From: M3007 sp044350415
Lineage (GTDB): Bacteria; Bacteroidota; Bacteroidia; Chitinophagales; Saprospiraceae
Direction of reading: 5' to 3'
DNA: 64,000 bases
NCBI GenBank assembly: GCA_044350415.1
Contig: JBILHQ010000003.1
Location: forward strand, 3,980 to 67,979
The notes under the pieces: model-generated
What the model saw: the letters and a program-made list of their open reading frames with translations, nothing else
Databases searched by the model: none
What the model was told of the DNA's origin: nothing
Position numbers and translations under genes: made by a program
Shown here: piece after piece, positions 37,168 through 47,470 of the stretch
How positions within the stretch are numbered: the first letter of the stretch is position 1
Layout: every line of letters begins with the position of its first letter

Positions 37168-39447
37168 TCAGTGAAGGGCATTTTGGAGGTGGGTGACTGT
37201 AGTGAGGTTCTGCGGAAGGTCAAATGCTTCGTAGATATCTATTTTTTCTCTCCGGCTCAGGTGGAAACTCAGAGAGGCTTCCCGCTGCCGGCGGACCGGC
37301 CGATAAACAAATCGAACTACTTCCAATCGGTTATCGCCCAACAAGTCCGATATCAACGCCAAAGTGTTGTCCTGATCATAATCCTGCTGGACGGTAATTC
37401 GGGATGCTGCTTCAGCAGGAGTCAGCAAATCACCAATAATTCCCTTTTCATCACTTTCAACCACCGATTCCACTTTTTCCCAACACCTGATTTGTACCAA
37501 TACCACGCCGCTGGTATGTTCCTGAATCCAGTTTTTGAAAGTGTGTATAAAACGGGCTGAAAGGGTGATACCAAAATTGTCTCTTAAGCCCGCATCCATA
37601 ATTTCGAGGGAGGGACGCGTAGGCAGCCAGGTATTGGGTAAAATAAACGGGAAGGTACAGTTCATCCGAAGGGCAGAGACAAAAGATAGGCTATCTCCTT
37701 GTTGTTGAGCAAATAATCGGGACCATTCCACACCATCCACCTCTGCCTGTACTGGTCGCCGGACGGATTCTCCAGGCCTTGTTAAGTAGCTGACACCTAA
37801 GGGACTAATTAACACCCGCCGGCTGTCATTAATAATAAAGGGCGAAATTACCATCATCGGAATGATTCCGTTTTGTTCGGCAGTGCGGTAATCCGATACT
37901 TTTTTGCCCATTCGACCTTTCAAATTGGTATTGAACTGGCGTTCAAAATAATAACCACGGTCAATCTGGTAAGTCTGACCGGCGTAATGATACTGCTGTA
38001 CCGGAAAAATGAGATCATTGGATACCAATGCCGTACTGATGGGATTGAGCAAATCGAGCCCCAAGTCTGCAAATAAACTGGGATCCTGTGTAGAGATCTT
38101 TTCTCCTGATTTTTCCCGCAACATCACTTCTCTTAAATACCCGGCACTTAACATTCCGCCTGACGCGCCGGTAATAAGTGCTGTCTGGTTTAAAAAATTG
38201 CCTTTGGTGAGGCTATCCACCGCCTGCATTACCCGCATGGTCCACAAAGAGGAGCGCAAGCCACCACCACTTACACAAACAAGGATCATTTTTGGTTTAG
38301 ACGTCTTTTGGTGGGACAGCCATTTATTGAGTACGGCCTCCGTGTCCAATTTGTCCTTCGCAATGATAGAATCAGTGCTCAATTTTTCCAATAAATCATA
38401 ATTGTAAGCAGGCCGAAGTGCGGCCGAATAATTTAAGCCAAATGCTTTGTTGCGGTAAATGAAATATCCTTTTGCAGTAAAAGCATTGATGACCAGAATG
38501 AGAAGAATAAATGCAAAAGTGCTCCACTGGCGAAACCAGAAGGTAATTGCACCAAATAATGCCATTCCAATACTGGCCAATACGAAGATATTTACGCTGG
38601 TGGGAAACCTGAACCACTCGTATTCTAATAACCACCCTTGCACCATCAACAACCCCAGGGCTACACCTAAAACGACAATGGCATTGGCGTGATTTTGGCG
38701 AAAAACCTTCCCCAGCAGATAAGGGTCATAATGCGCAACACTGCGCACCAGCCTTACATGGCATCGTTCTGTTAGATAAGTATCGACTCTCCATCTCGTG
38801 GCTCCTGCTTTGATTTCCCCTAATGTGGGTGTCCTCCGCCCGGGTACAAGAAGGCGGCCTCCGGGTCGGGGCACAAATTTGCCCGGGCGCAGGAACGACA
38901 CAATGTCCTTGTTGGTAAAATAAAGATAACCCGCTAAAAATAATATAAAAACAATAGCCCCCAACAATAATCCAGCAATGTTTTTAACGATTTCCACCTT
39001 CCCGATTAGCTCGTCATGTGCCTGGAACCAGATCGCCGCACTGAAGTACGCTATAAGAAACCCTGCCGGAATCAGGCTGTTGTTAATGGAAAATTTGGTA
39101 AAAGGGGCACCAAGGGTCGCTAAAAATGGAAACCGGTCTGCACATAATAAATAGGTGGTCAGGTTCCAAATCATTATAAACGCTCCCAACGCCGTACCAG
39201 TTATGAAGAAACTCAGAAAGCCTACTTCACCGCGGTATTCTGGGGTAAGCATCAAATAGTGCATCCCCAGTAAATGACCCAATTGCCCCGTAACCAGCAG
39301 GCTCAGCACTACCCACAAAAATATCAGCACCAAGTGGCTCCTGAAGTGGAGTGCCAGCAGACGAACAGGGAATGAGTATTGTATTTGGCGAAACCACATA
39401 AGCGAATAGTCAACGTCAAAGTTAACGGGATAAACCCGAATGGACAA
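37168..39447 (-). CDS. Polytopic membrane protein with patatin-like phospholipase domain (2)
   Basis: This 759-aa protein has about seven hydrophobic segments in the N-terminal 330 residues (for example LVLIFLWVVLSLLVTGQLG, IAGLLLGAIVFILFLAGYLY, FAFILLILVINAFTAKGY). A patatin domain follows: VCVSGGGLRSSLW, nucleophile Ser in TGASGGMLSAGYLRE, and the Asp in EIMDAGLRDNFG. It would cut lipid acyl chains at the inner membrane. It starts 43 bp after the FadL-like gene on the same strand, so the two are probably one transcript. Confidence 0.85.
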   Translation of the reverse strand: MSIRVYPVNFDVDYSLMWFRQIQYSFPVRLLALHFRSHLVLIFLWVVLSLLVTGQLGHLLGMHYLMLTPEYRGEVGFLSFFITGTALGAFIMIWNLTTYLLCADRFPFLATLGAPFTKFSINNSLIPAGFLIAYFSAAIWFQAHDELIGKVEIVKNIAGLLLGAIVFILFLAGYLYFTNKDIVSFLRPGKFVPRPGGRLLVPGRRTPTLGEIKAGATRWRVDTYLTERCHVRLVRSVAHYDPYLLGKVFRQNHANAIVVLGVALGLLMVQGWLLEYEWFRFPTSVNIFVLASIGMALFGAITFWFRQWSTFAFILLILVINAFTAKGYFIYRNKAFGLNYSAALRPAYNYDLLEKLSTDSIIAKDKLDTEAVLNKWLSHQKTSKPKMILVCVSGGGLRSSLWTMRVMQAVDSLTKGNFLNQTALITGASGGMLSAGYLREVMLREKSGEKISTQDPSLFADLGLDLLNPISTALVSNDLIFPVQQYHYAGQTYQIDRGYYFERQFNTNLKGRMGKKVSDYRTAEQNGIIPMMVISPFIINDSRRVLISPLGVSYLTRPGESVRRPVQAEVDGVEWSRLFAQQQGDSLSFVSALRMNCTFPFILPNTWLPTRPSLEIMDAGLRDNFGITLSARFIHTFKNWIQEHTSGVVLVQIRCWEKVESVVESDEKGIIGDLLTPAEAASRITVQQDYDQDNTLALISDLLGDNRLEVVRFVYRPVRRQREASLSFHLSRREKIDIYEAFDLPQNLTTVTHLQNALH

Positions 39448-39489
39448 TACTATAGTTGTTGCGGATAGCCTCCCACAGCAACAACGCCA

Positions 39490-41001
39490 CTAAAACTTGA
39501 AGCCTACCGTCATCAGTATATCATTAATTTTACTTTCAGTCGATGCAATCGGTAAAACGTCAGCACCGGAATCGGCAGAAACAGAACCGTTCGCAGTACT
39601 TCTTCTGAATGCCAAATCAATATAAGCCGTTTTCATCCGAATTCCCGCGCCGAATGAAATCGCATTGTTAAAACCTGTTTGGTCTTTTTTGGCTTTACCC
39701 AGCATGTTATAACCTACGCGTAACCGAAAAATATCAAGCACCGCTTCAGCCCCAAAGCGGTAATTGGTAACGGCTTTATATCCCGTGCTGATAGTAGTAT
39801 TTAATTTAGCTTCATACGCTCTGGTGGAAGCATCTGTTTGGTTTTTAGTGAGGTTAAAATGACTGGAGGAGTAGTCAATCCATTCCACATCACCCGAAAT
39901 AAAACCATACTTTTTGACCAGCAACGCACCGCCGAATACGGCTTTCCAGGGAGTCCGCAAGCGGTAGTTGAAAGGCTCTGCATTACCTTCTCCTGAATTC
40001 TCAAATGTCAGGATATTCCCGGAACCACTGGCGTCCTGGTCCTCATAGACGTAGTTCAAGGTAGTGCTGAAGTTGTCGGTGAGATTCAGGAACGAAGGGG
40101 TGTGGAATGCTCCTCCGATGCGAATGGCCTGCGAAACGCGGAATGTTGCTCCGATTTTGGCATTAACCCCCACGCCACGGGTGCGAAGATCATCGGTATA
40201 AGTCAGGTTGTCGAAATAGGTGACATTGCCCTGGTAACCGCCTCCTGGATCGCTTTCGGTGTACGTACTGCTCTGGCGGTAGTTGATCATTGGAACGCCA
40301 ATTGTCGCCCCGATCATCAGTTTTTCTTTGTAGTTGCCTGCGAAAGAAAGGGTCATCTCATTTTGCGCCCCACTGGTATTCACATTATGGGTCCGGTAGA
40401 TGGTCGCATTTTCATTCCCTGCAAAATCATAAGAAGGCGCACCATCAATAAAATAGATAGCACCCGCCTTGTAGGCCATACCTGCTCCGAGGGCATAAAG
40501 GTTCTCCGGATCGCCGCCGCCGGCCAGGAAGGGTTCGGCATCGTCGAACCAGCCTTTCAATATAGTGCCGCTTCCGGTACTTTCATAATTAATTCTCTGG
40601 TTGAAATTGGCCAATTGATTGTAGCCAAGCCCTACGTTGAAGGTCTTCCAATCACTTTTTTCACCAGGATCTGAATTGAAGACTAAACCCAGGTTGGTAA
40701 AACGGAACTTGGTCGCCTCTCCACTGGTAACCGGGCCGTTGGGCACACTGGCATCGGTGGACGCAAAATATACGCCCGGGGTAAACATAAATTCATCAGA
40801 ACGGAACATGGCTAAGCCTGCAGGATTGAGGCTTACGGAACCAAATTCGGCACCCAACGCCGAAAAAGCACCACCAACACCTGCCATTCGTGCAGTGCCA
40901 AAATGCTGGGTGCGCGAATAGCGAAGGGCATCGCTGGCTGACTGGGCAAAAGTATTAACGAATATTGCCAGGGACAAGACTGGGATCAAGAGATATTTCA
41001 T
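39490..41001 (-). CDS. FadL/OmpP1-like outer-membrane transport protein
   Basis: This 503-aa outer-membrane beta-barrel has a signal peptide (MKYLLIPVLSLAIFVNTFAQ). The plug region SASDALRYSRTQHFGTARMAGVGGAFSALGAEFGSVSLNPAGLA is typical of the Bacteroidota FadL/OmpP1 group, as is the C-terminal aromatic end NDILMTVGFKF. FadL proteins carry long-chain fatty acids or other hydrophobic compounds across the outer membrane. It precedes the membrane phospholipase gene, suggesting lipid uptake or turnover together (inference). Confidence 0.88.
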   Translation of the reverse strand: MKYLLIPVLSLAIFVNTFAQSASDALRYSRTQHFGTARMAGVGGAFSALGAEFGSVSLNPAGLAMFRSDEFMFTPGVYFASTDASVPNGPVTSGEATKFRFTNLGLVFNSDPGEKSDWKTFNVGLGYNQLANFNQRINYESTGSGTILKGWFDDAEPFLAGGGDPENLYALGAGMAYKAGAIYFIDGAPSYDFAGNENATIYRTHNVNTSGAQNEMTLSFAGNYKEKLMIGATIGVPMINYRQSSTYTESDPGGGYQGNVTYFDNLTYTDDLRTRGVGVNAKIGATFRVSQAIRIGGAFHTPSFLNLTDNFSTTLNYVYEDQDASGSGNILTFENSGEGNAEPFNYRLRTPWKAVFGGALLVKKYGFISGDVEWIDYSSSHFNLTKNQTDASTRAYEAKLNTTISTGYKAVTNYRFGAEAVLDIFRLRVGYNMLGKAKKDQTGFNNAISFGAGIRMKTAYIDLAFRRSTANGSVSADSGADVLPIASTESKINDILMTVGFKF

Positions 41002-41020
41002 AATAATTGGGTATGGTATA

Positions 41021-41066
41021 GAAAGGGTGGAAAATGGTGTGTATCACCGGTTTCCCACCCTTTTTT
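41021..41066. terminator. Hairpin between low-complexity gene and FadL-like gene
   Basis: AAAGGGTGG (41022-41030) and CCACCCTTT (41055-41063) pair perfectly, with an inner GGTG/CACC pair. The T-run is on the plus strand; the minus strand has a weaker TTTCTAT tail and could use it to end the 41169-42548 transcript. Confidence 0.5.
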
Positions 41067-41168
41067 ATTAATAACTTGTTTCAGTGGGAGGCCATCAGGC
41101 AAAAAATCCTAATTTCATGGCCCGGACGAACTCACCAAAACAAGTCTCGATTTATTTAAGAATGCTGA

Positions 41169-42548
41169 TTAGTTGCCGCGCCCGCCTCCACGGCTGCTGC
41201 CGCCACTGCTGCTTTTACTGCTGCCGCCACTGCTGTTATTGCTGCTGCCGCCGCTGCTGCGGGAACTGTTGTCGCTGCCCCGGCTGGAGGATGGCGTTTC
41301 GCTGCTGCGGGAAGAGCGGGTTTCGGACCGACTGGAAGATGGCTCAAATCCTCCACCGCGATTGCCCGAAGAACGCTCGTTTGAACGGGTTTCGGATGGT
41401 GCAGTACGCTCAGGGCGGACTTCGCGGCTTGGACGTGGCTCGGATGGAGTGGTACGTTCAGACCGGATTTCGCGGTTCGGGCGTGTTTCTGATGGTGCAG
41501 TGCGTACTGGACTTGTTTCGCGATTCGGACGGCTTTCTACTGGAGAAGTCGCTCTCTCGCTGCGCGTTTCGCGGGTTGGCTGCGTTGTCGGATTGACTCT
41601 TTTTGGGGTAGTTGTTTCGCGGCTGTTACGCTCACTAACTGTCCCTGAAGGATTTACAGCAGGGTTGTTTCTGCCGTTGGTATTATTCCGGGTTAACTTG
41701 GAGTCTTTGTCGGGCTCCGCATCACGTACCACTCGACCGTTCGGACGGGTAAGTTCTACTGTTTTTACATTGGCCTCTGCTGTGGCAAGACGACCATTGT
41801 TATCTTTAAAGCGGACATAGCCCTGATCTACTCCGGTGCCGCCGTGGCGTGGTCCGGTGTAAGTATTGGGTTTGTACCCGCCACCATTGTTGCCGTTGTT
41901 GCCATTGTTATTATACCAGTGGTTATTGTTTTCCCAACCATTAGAATAATATGGGTTGTAACCATTCCATGTCCAGTAAGGATCGTAGAAATAATTATTG
42001 GTTACACAAGGGTTGTACCAGGGACTGTTCCAGCCATAATTGCTGTAGCCAGCATTGAAGCCCCAGGGGTTGTAAGCATAGGGATTGCTGTATCCCCATG
42101 AATTCCACTGGTTGAAACGGCGGTACCGGCGATATGACCAATAATCGTCGAATCCGGAAACATAAATAGATGCACCGGGAAGGTAGTAGGGATCGTAGAA
42201 ATACATATCCACATAAAAGGGGTCATAATAGTCTACGACCGGCGTGCGGCGGTGAAAGCGACGGATGCGGGAAGAATACTGATACGCGTATTCATCTTCA
42301 TCATCGTAGTAACCATCGTCGTCATTGGTACGGGTAACGCCTGTGTTGTCGTACTCATCGGCATACGTATCTGCCGGAGCAGTGGTCGTGGTGGTCGAAG
42401 TAGTAGTAGTAGTGGTGGTGGTCGTAACCACAGGGCGGGGCGAAGAAGGATCGTAGTACAGATCATCCTGTGCCATGGCGGGAGTGGCAGCCAACGCTGC
42501 CAATACGGCCATCCAGATGTTAAGCGAGAATCTATGTTTGCTTTTCAT
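41169..42548 (-). CDS. Secreted low-complexity Ser/Arg/Asn/Tyr-rich protein
   Basis: From the ATG at 42546-42548 (MKSKHRFSLNIWMAVLAALAATPAMAQ, a signal peptide) the protein has about 459 aa. In order it has a Thr run, an Asp/Tyr-rich acidic part, a Tyr/Asn/Trp-rich part (FYDPYYLPG, WNGYNPYYSNGW), then Arg/Ser/Glu-Thr repeats of about 18-20 residues (RPNRET, APSETRPNRE, TTPSEPRPSRE), and a Ser/Gly tail ending GGSSRGGGRGN. No enzyme domain is visible. Such proteins are frequent in Bacteroidota and may be structural surface or matrix components. Long open frames on the other strand are composition artefacts. Confidence 0.75.
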   Translation of the reverse strand: MKSKHRFSLNIWMAVLAALAATPAMAQDDLYYDPSSPRPVVTTTTTTTTTSTTTTTAPADTYADEYDNTGVTRTNDDDGYYDDEDEYAYQYSSRIRRFHRRTPVVDYYDPFYVDMYFYDPYYLPGASIYVSGFDDYWSYRRYRRFNQWNSWGYSNPYAYNPWGFNAGYSNYGWNSPWYNPCVTNNYFYDPYWTWNGYNPYYSNGWENNNHWYNNNGNNGNNGGGYKPNTYTGPRHGGTGVDQGYVRFKDNNGRLATAEANVKTVELTRPNGRVVRDAEPDKDSKLTRNNTNGRNNPAVNPSGTVSERNSRETTTPKRVNPTTQPTRETRSERATSPVESRPNRETSPVRTAPSETRPNREIRSERTTPSEPRPSREVRPERTAPSETRSNERSSGNRGGGFEPSSSRSETRSSRSSETPSSSRGSDNSSRSSGGSSNNSSGGSSKSSSGGSSRGGGRGN

Positions 42549-42602
42549 GGCAACAAAATTTAGTTTGTAAGTTATGAACCAGGGGTCAACCTGATTACTC
42601 TG

Positions 42603-42610
42603 CAAATCTA
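42603..42610 (-). promoter_or_regulatory. -7 box TAGATTTG of the low-complexity protein gene
   Basis: The minus strand reads TAGATTTG about 55 bp before the start. The rest of the 357-bp spacer 42549-42905 is AT-rich; I see no clear promoter for proS in it. Confidence 0.45.
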
Positions 42611-42905
42611 TTACCTTTGTGGTCGTTTTTTTGGTTAAAGCCAATTTAATTCGTAAAAAGATTATAGTTAAAGTTTGAAAAAATGACCTTTTAAGGGTTA
42701 GTATTTGTTAAAATTTTAATTTATTTTCTGTTTTTTTGATTTCGCAAGGCTCCCTTTTCGCAATTTTACTGTTTGAGGGGTGATTTCGCGGAACTAATTT
42801 TTGGAGAATAATCTTTATACTTAGAACATTCACCAGCATTAAAAGTTACATCGCCTTTTATTAATAATTTGCAAAAGGCATTCAAAACATTAGATAAACA
42901 CGATC

Positions 42906-44378
42906 ATGGCAGAGAAGATTACCTCACGCACCGAGAATTATTCGCAATGGTATTTAGACATTGTACAAAGGGCACGTTTGGCCGACAACTCTCCGGTGAG
43001 GGGATGTATGGTGATCAGGCCCCACGGTTTTGCAATTTGGGAAAAAATGCGCGATACCTTAGATGGGATGTTTAAAGAAACCGGGCACGTAAATGCTTAC
43101 TTTCCCTTGTTTATCCCGAAGAGTTTTTTGAGCAAGGAGGCAAAACACGTGGATGGGTTTGCACAGGAATGTGCTGTGGTAACGCATTACCGCCTCAAAA
43201 CTATTGGTGAAGGCGATAACCGGGAGGTCGTCGTCGATCCGGAAGCCAAATTAGAGGAGGAACTTATCATTCGCCCTACTTCTGAAACGATTATCTGGAA
43301 TACTTACCGCGACTGGATTCAAAGTTACCGCGACTTGCCATTGCTGATCAATCAATGGGCCAATGTGGTCCGTTGGGAAATGCGTACCCGTCCTTTCCTG
43401 CGCACTACAGAGTTTTTGTGGCAGGAAGGCCACACTGCCCACGCCTCAGAGCAGGAAGCGATGTCGGAAACCCGTTTGATTCTGGATGTTTATGCACAAT
43501 TCGCGGAGGAATATATGGCGATGCCTGTTATTAAAGGTATCAAAACCGCCAATGAACGATTTGCAGGTGCCGAAGAAACGTTCTGTATCGAATCCATGAT
43601 GCAGGATGGTAAAGCCTTGCAGGCCGGCACGTCGCACTTCCTGGGCCAAAATTTCGCCAAAGCCTTCGATGTGCTCTTTTTGAATAAAGAGAATCAGCAG
43701 GAGCATGTTTGGGCCACCTCATGGGGTGTTTCCACCCGTCTGATCGGCGGCCTGATCATGACCCACTCCGACGACGACGGACTGGTATTGCCGCCCCGGC
43801 TCGCCCCAATACAGGTGGTGATCGTTCCAATTCCTAAACCATCGCCTGAATTGACAGCGGTGGCAGAAAAAATTGCCGCTTCTTTGAAAAAAATGGGCGT
43901 CTCTGTCAAAATTGACAATGACGACCAAAATCGCCCCGGATTCAAATTCGCAGAATATGAACTGATCGGCGTTCCGGTCCGCCTCGGACTTGGTGCACGC
44001 GACCTCGCCAATCAGCAGGTGGAAGTAGCCCGCCGCGATACCAAAGAGAAGGCCAATGTGCCATTAGAAGGTATTGATCAATACATTGTCAATTTGCTCG
44101 AAGAAATTCAGCAGAATTTGTTCAACCGCGCCAAACAACACCGCGACGATCATATTACAAAAGTAGACGATTGGGACGCGTTCATTGAAGTGCTCGAAAA
44201 CAAAGGTGGCTTTGTTTATGCGCATTGGGACGGTACCACCGAAACGGAATTGGCGATCAAAGAAAAAACAAAAGCGACGATCAGGTGTATTCCGCTCGAT
44301 GATGATGTGGAAGCAGGTGCGTGTGTACTTACGGGCAAGCCAAGTGTAAGGAGGGTTTTGTTTGCGAAATCATATTAG
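42906..44378 (+). CDS. proS: Prolyl-tRNA synthetase, archaeal/eukaryotic-type (ProS type 3)
   Basis: This 490-aa class II synthetase attaches proline to tRNA-Pro. Motif 2 and catalytic elements are LIIRPTSETIIWNTYRDWI, NQWANVVRWEMRTRPFLRTTEFLWQEGHTAH and ATSWGVSTRLIGGLIMTHSDDDGLVLPP. The anticodon-binding and C-terminal zinc-like domain follow (IRCIPLDDDVEAGACVLTG). The short type without the bacterial editing insert is usual in Bacteroidota. A strong terminator follows. Confidence 0.97.
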   Translation: MAEKITSRTENYSQWYLDIVQRARLADNSPVRGCMVIRPHGFAIWEKMRDTLDGMFKETGHVNAYFPLFIPKSFLSKEAKHVDGFAQECAVVTHYRLKTIGEGDNREVVVDPEAKLEEELIIRPTSETIIWNTYRDWIQSYRDLPLLINQWANVVRWEMRTRPFLRTTEFLWQEGHTAHASEQEAMSETRLILDVYAQFAEEYMAMPVIKGIKTANERFAGAEETFCIESMMQDGKALQAGTSHFLGQNFAKAFDVLFLNKENQQEHVWATSWGVSTRLIGGLIMTHSDDDGLVLPPRLAPIQVVIVPIPKPSPELTAVAEKIAASLKKMGVSVKIDNDDQNRPGFKFAEYELIGVPVRLGLGARDLANQQVEVARRDTKEKANVPLEGIDQYIVNLLEEIQQNLFNRAKQHRDDHITKVDDWDAFIEVLENKGGFVYAHWDGTTETELAIKEKTKATIRCIPLDDDVEAGACVLTGKPSVRRVLFAKSY

Positions 44379-44417
44379 AAACGACATGCTCAACGCTATA
44401 AAAACTAAAATGGGCCG

Positions 44418-44455
44418 GATTTGACAACTTTTTTTTGAAGTTGTCAAATCTTTTG
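44418..44455 (+). terminator. Terminator of proS
   Basis: GATTTGACAACTT (44418-44430) and AAGTTGTCAAATC (44438-44450) pair perfectly over 13 bp, then TTTTG. Confidence 0.85.
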
Positions 44456-44521
44456 TGCCCGTCCCGTCCTGCCTTTTTTGTTAATCTTTTATTTTTTTAC
44501 AATTGTATTAGGCGTTTAGAT

Positions 44522-44529
44522 TACATTTG
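44522..44529 (+). promoter_or_regulatory. -7 box TACATTTG of candidate leader/small RNA
   Basis: TACATTTG with TTG at 44503-44505 (16 bp apart) stands in front of the structured region 44536-44631. Confidence 0.5.
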
Positions 44530-44535
44530 TTATCG

Positions 44536-44631
44536 AAAAGAATCGCCCATGTGTTTTATTCAAATATTTCAATTGAAACGCCTATAATTTTTTCCGCTGA
44601 ATGGCGGCTGAATTATGGGCGTTTTTATTTT
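44536..44631 (+). ncRNA. Candidate small RNA or attenuator leader with two alternative pairings
   Basis: CGCCTATAATT (44579-44589) pairs with AATTATGGGCG (44611-44621), enclosing an inner CCGC/GCGG stem, and is followed by TTTTTATTTT: a complete intrinsic terminator. The same 3' arm ATGGGCG (44615-44621) is also a perfect 7-bp complement of CGCCCAT at 44544-44550, near the RNA 5' end. The two pairings exclude each other. A T9SS gene starts 13-70 bp downstream, so this is either a ~95-nt RNA or a regulated leader. Confidence 0.5.
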
Positions 44632-44701
44632 ATCACAAAACCAATGCAACCAAATGAAAAGTGCAATAAAAAAGACTACTCACCTAAAATCATATTTAAT
44701 A

Positions 44702-47407
44702 TGAAACAGATTGCTTTTTTCCAACTCACCTTAAATTTCAACAAGCATTTTTCCAGGAAATGCTCCATGTGCTTCCTAACCGGTGCGTTCTTTTTTCTTT
44801 TTCTGGTTTTCGGCAAACTGACTGCAAATGCGCAAGGCGGATCCGGGAATATTGAAGGGGCGGTTTATCTCAAAATACAGGACACCTCTTCATTTCAAAT
44901 TACTTTTCCTCCTGCGGGTAAAAATATTGTTCCACTTCATCCAATCTATCAGACATTTACGAACTTTGGAGTCACCAACGTTTATAAACCCTTCTCCGTT
45001 TGCCGGGATTTCGGTACCTGCAACAATGGTTAATATTCAAAATAATGGATATCGCAATAATCATATTGGTGTATCTATTCCTGGTAATGGAGGAGGATAT
45101 TCCGGCCCTGTTATATGGCAAACTCCTTTTATAGGCAACTCAATCAGTAGCGGTAGCAGCCAGCTTTTACCTCCCTGCGATGCAGATCTGCCCAATTACA
45201 GTTCAAATTATGGTTATGCCGGAGTTGTCGATCTTGGCGCAAATTTTACTGTGGGAGAGTCAGGCTTTCTTCAAAACCGATTCACCAATCTTCGTAATGG
45301 TATAATTGGTGAAAATGTATTTCTGAATGTAAACAATGCTAAATTTGAACACATAATTGGTTTTTTGGATACTGGATTTCCAAATTATAGTGATTCCAAA
45401 GGTGTTGGAGTTGCATGTAATAAGTGTTGGGTGAATATAAAAAATTCCCGCTTTATTGATGGCGGTCATGGCATGTACCTGAACGGAGGATTTATGTCAG
45501 TTCAGGGAAATTATACATCCAGGGTACACAGAAGTCTGGAATCGTGGAATTCCTATTCCATTGGCGTAACCAAAGACAATGTTTTTAATTTTCTCGATAA
45601 TGGTATTCGTGCAAGAGAACTTATCGTCGCTCCGTTCTTTAGTGGGTTCAATATCGACAAAAATATTTTTAATACAGAAAATCAACCAACATCTAGTCAG
45701 GGTTTTAGCGGCATTGAAGTTGTAAATGCATTTAATACTACTATGCCGGCAATTGCCAACATCACCAGAAATGAAATTTATATCAATGATAATATAAATG
45801 GAATTACTGTCGGGAATCAAAATGATTGGGATATAGCTGATAATACCGTGGAATTTAGCGACGGAACAGATAATATTCCGGTCTTTGGCGCAGGGATACA
45901 GTTAGATAATTCGGCAATTAATTACCTCTACAATAATGCTGTTTCCGATGCTGCGGGGATTGCAGGTTTTTCCTCAGGATTCAGCGTCAACGGCAGTTCA
46001 GGCAATGTATTTTGCTGTAATAATACTTCCGGCAATGCTCAGGGCAGCGTATTCACCGGTTCCAGCAATGATACCCGGTTCAAACATAATGAAATGTCTG
46101 CCCATACTACACCGCTGCTGCTTTTCCCCGGGACAGTTATTGGGGATCAACCATCACAGATAGATTTACAAGACCCTACTACCAACAGTAATCTTTTTTT
46201 AGAAGGGTGCGGGATAGCTGTACACGCTGATCTTACCCTTGCTGGCCTGTCTGAGTTTTTTACAAGGGACGAAGCCCATCCGTACTGGCCCGATGATGTA
46301 AATCCCAAGCCTGGATGGTTCACTGCCAATAGTGCCAACCCTTCTGAATGCAGCGGAGATGCCCAATGCTCCATTGTTGAATACACGGAAGGCAAGAGAC
46401 GCAAGGTGATCAATGAGACAGATATCGCTATAGTTGAGGGAACTATGGTTCGCTCCACCTACGGACCCGCTTTGCAATGGGAGGGCGAGCGTGATCTTTA
46501 TACCCGTTTGAAACAAAACCCTGACATGTCAGGTAATGTTTCTTCAGTGGATAATTTTTATGCAGTGAAGGAATCGGGAAGCGCACTTAAAGCATTTTAT
46601 GAAGCCGACCAGGTTTTGGAGAATATAGAACGGATACCGGCATCTTGGGGGCAGATAATGGAGCAGGCCCATGTCAAAATTGATGAGATTGAAGAAGATT
46701 TTAATCAAAAACTCAATCAATTGGCACAAGTAAATACTACCGCTGACAGCATAAATATTTATTGGGAAGCAGCGGCCATACGTTCCGGATTGGTGCAACC
46801 GATGTCGATATTTCTTGAAAAGCAGCATCAGGCAGATTCTTTGCGTCAGGCGAGAGCTACAGCTGCATTGAGCATAATAGAGGCTTTGCCTGAGGCGGAT
46901 ATTTTGCAAAGTAACCGGAAGACGGCACTGCGCATATATACAGCATTAAAGGCGTCTGGATATAACCGGCTTACGCAAGCCCAATTTGTCGATATCTCTC
47001 CTGTAGCCAATCAATGTCCGCTCAGCGGAGGAAAAGCAGTTTACCTCGCCAGAGCGCTTTACAGGCTGAATGAAGATAAACAGTTTGATGACGGTACTAT
47101 TTGCGGGCTTGCCGAAAGAGGTGATATAAACACTTTAAGAAAACCTCTTCTGCAAAATCTATCATTACAACCAAATCCAACAACAGGTTTTATTCAGGTA
47201 CTTCTATCGGATACAAACGAAGAGCAACAGGTAATTATTCACGTAACAGACATTTCCGGCAAGGTAGTATTAAGCACTATGCCATCTGTTGCGGATGATG
47301 GGCTATGCTCTTTAGATGCCTCAGTACTCGCTCCAGGGGTATATATTTGTCAGGTATCAACTCCAAGCAAGGTCTTTTCCCCTTTAAAATTTATTATCAT
47401 TCGCTAA
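44702..47407 (+). pseudogene. T9SS-exported beta-helix-type protein, broken by one frameshift
   Basis: The first part (44702-45033) encodes a signal peptide and NAQGGSGNIEGAVYLKIQDT, a common N-terminal module of T9SS proteins, up to FGTCNNG and a stop. Removing one T near 45027-45032 joins it in frame to NIQNNGYRNNHIGVSIPG and a further ~790 residues. These contain Asn/Gly-rich parallel beta-helix-like segments, a helical region (about 46550-46900) and a C-terminal type A sorting domain (LSLQPNPTTGFIQVLL to PLKFIIIR). A long out-of-frame overlap before 45028 is spurious. The ATG at 44644 is an alternative start. It may be a real lesion or a sequencing error in a TT pair. Confidence 0.75.
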
Positions 47408-47419
47408 TGTGCGTCGAAG

Positions 47420-47470
47420 AGGTCTCCTGCCTAATAAAGGCAGGAGGCCCTTTCTTAATTATCTTTTTTA
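47420..47470 (+). terminator. Strong terminator hairpin between the two T9SS genes
   Basis: GGTCTCCTGCCT (47420-47431) pairs with AGGCAGGAGGCC (47437-47448) over 12 bp with one wobble. A T-rich tail follows. The next gene starts at 47470. Confidence 0.8.

Noticed and set aside
41173..41820. 215-codon plus-strand frame opposite the Ser/Arg-rich protein
   Set aside because: It is a Leu/Pro/Arg-rich mirror of the low-complexity gene on the minus strand, with no start context or family features.
44828..45027. Upstream ~65 codons of the long plus-strand frame ending at 47407
   Set aside because: This part is an out-of-frame reading of the signal peptide-bearing N-terminus; the true protein switches into this frame only at about 45030.
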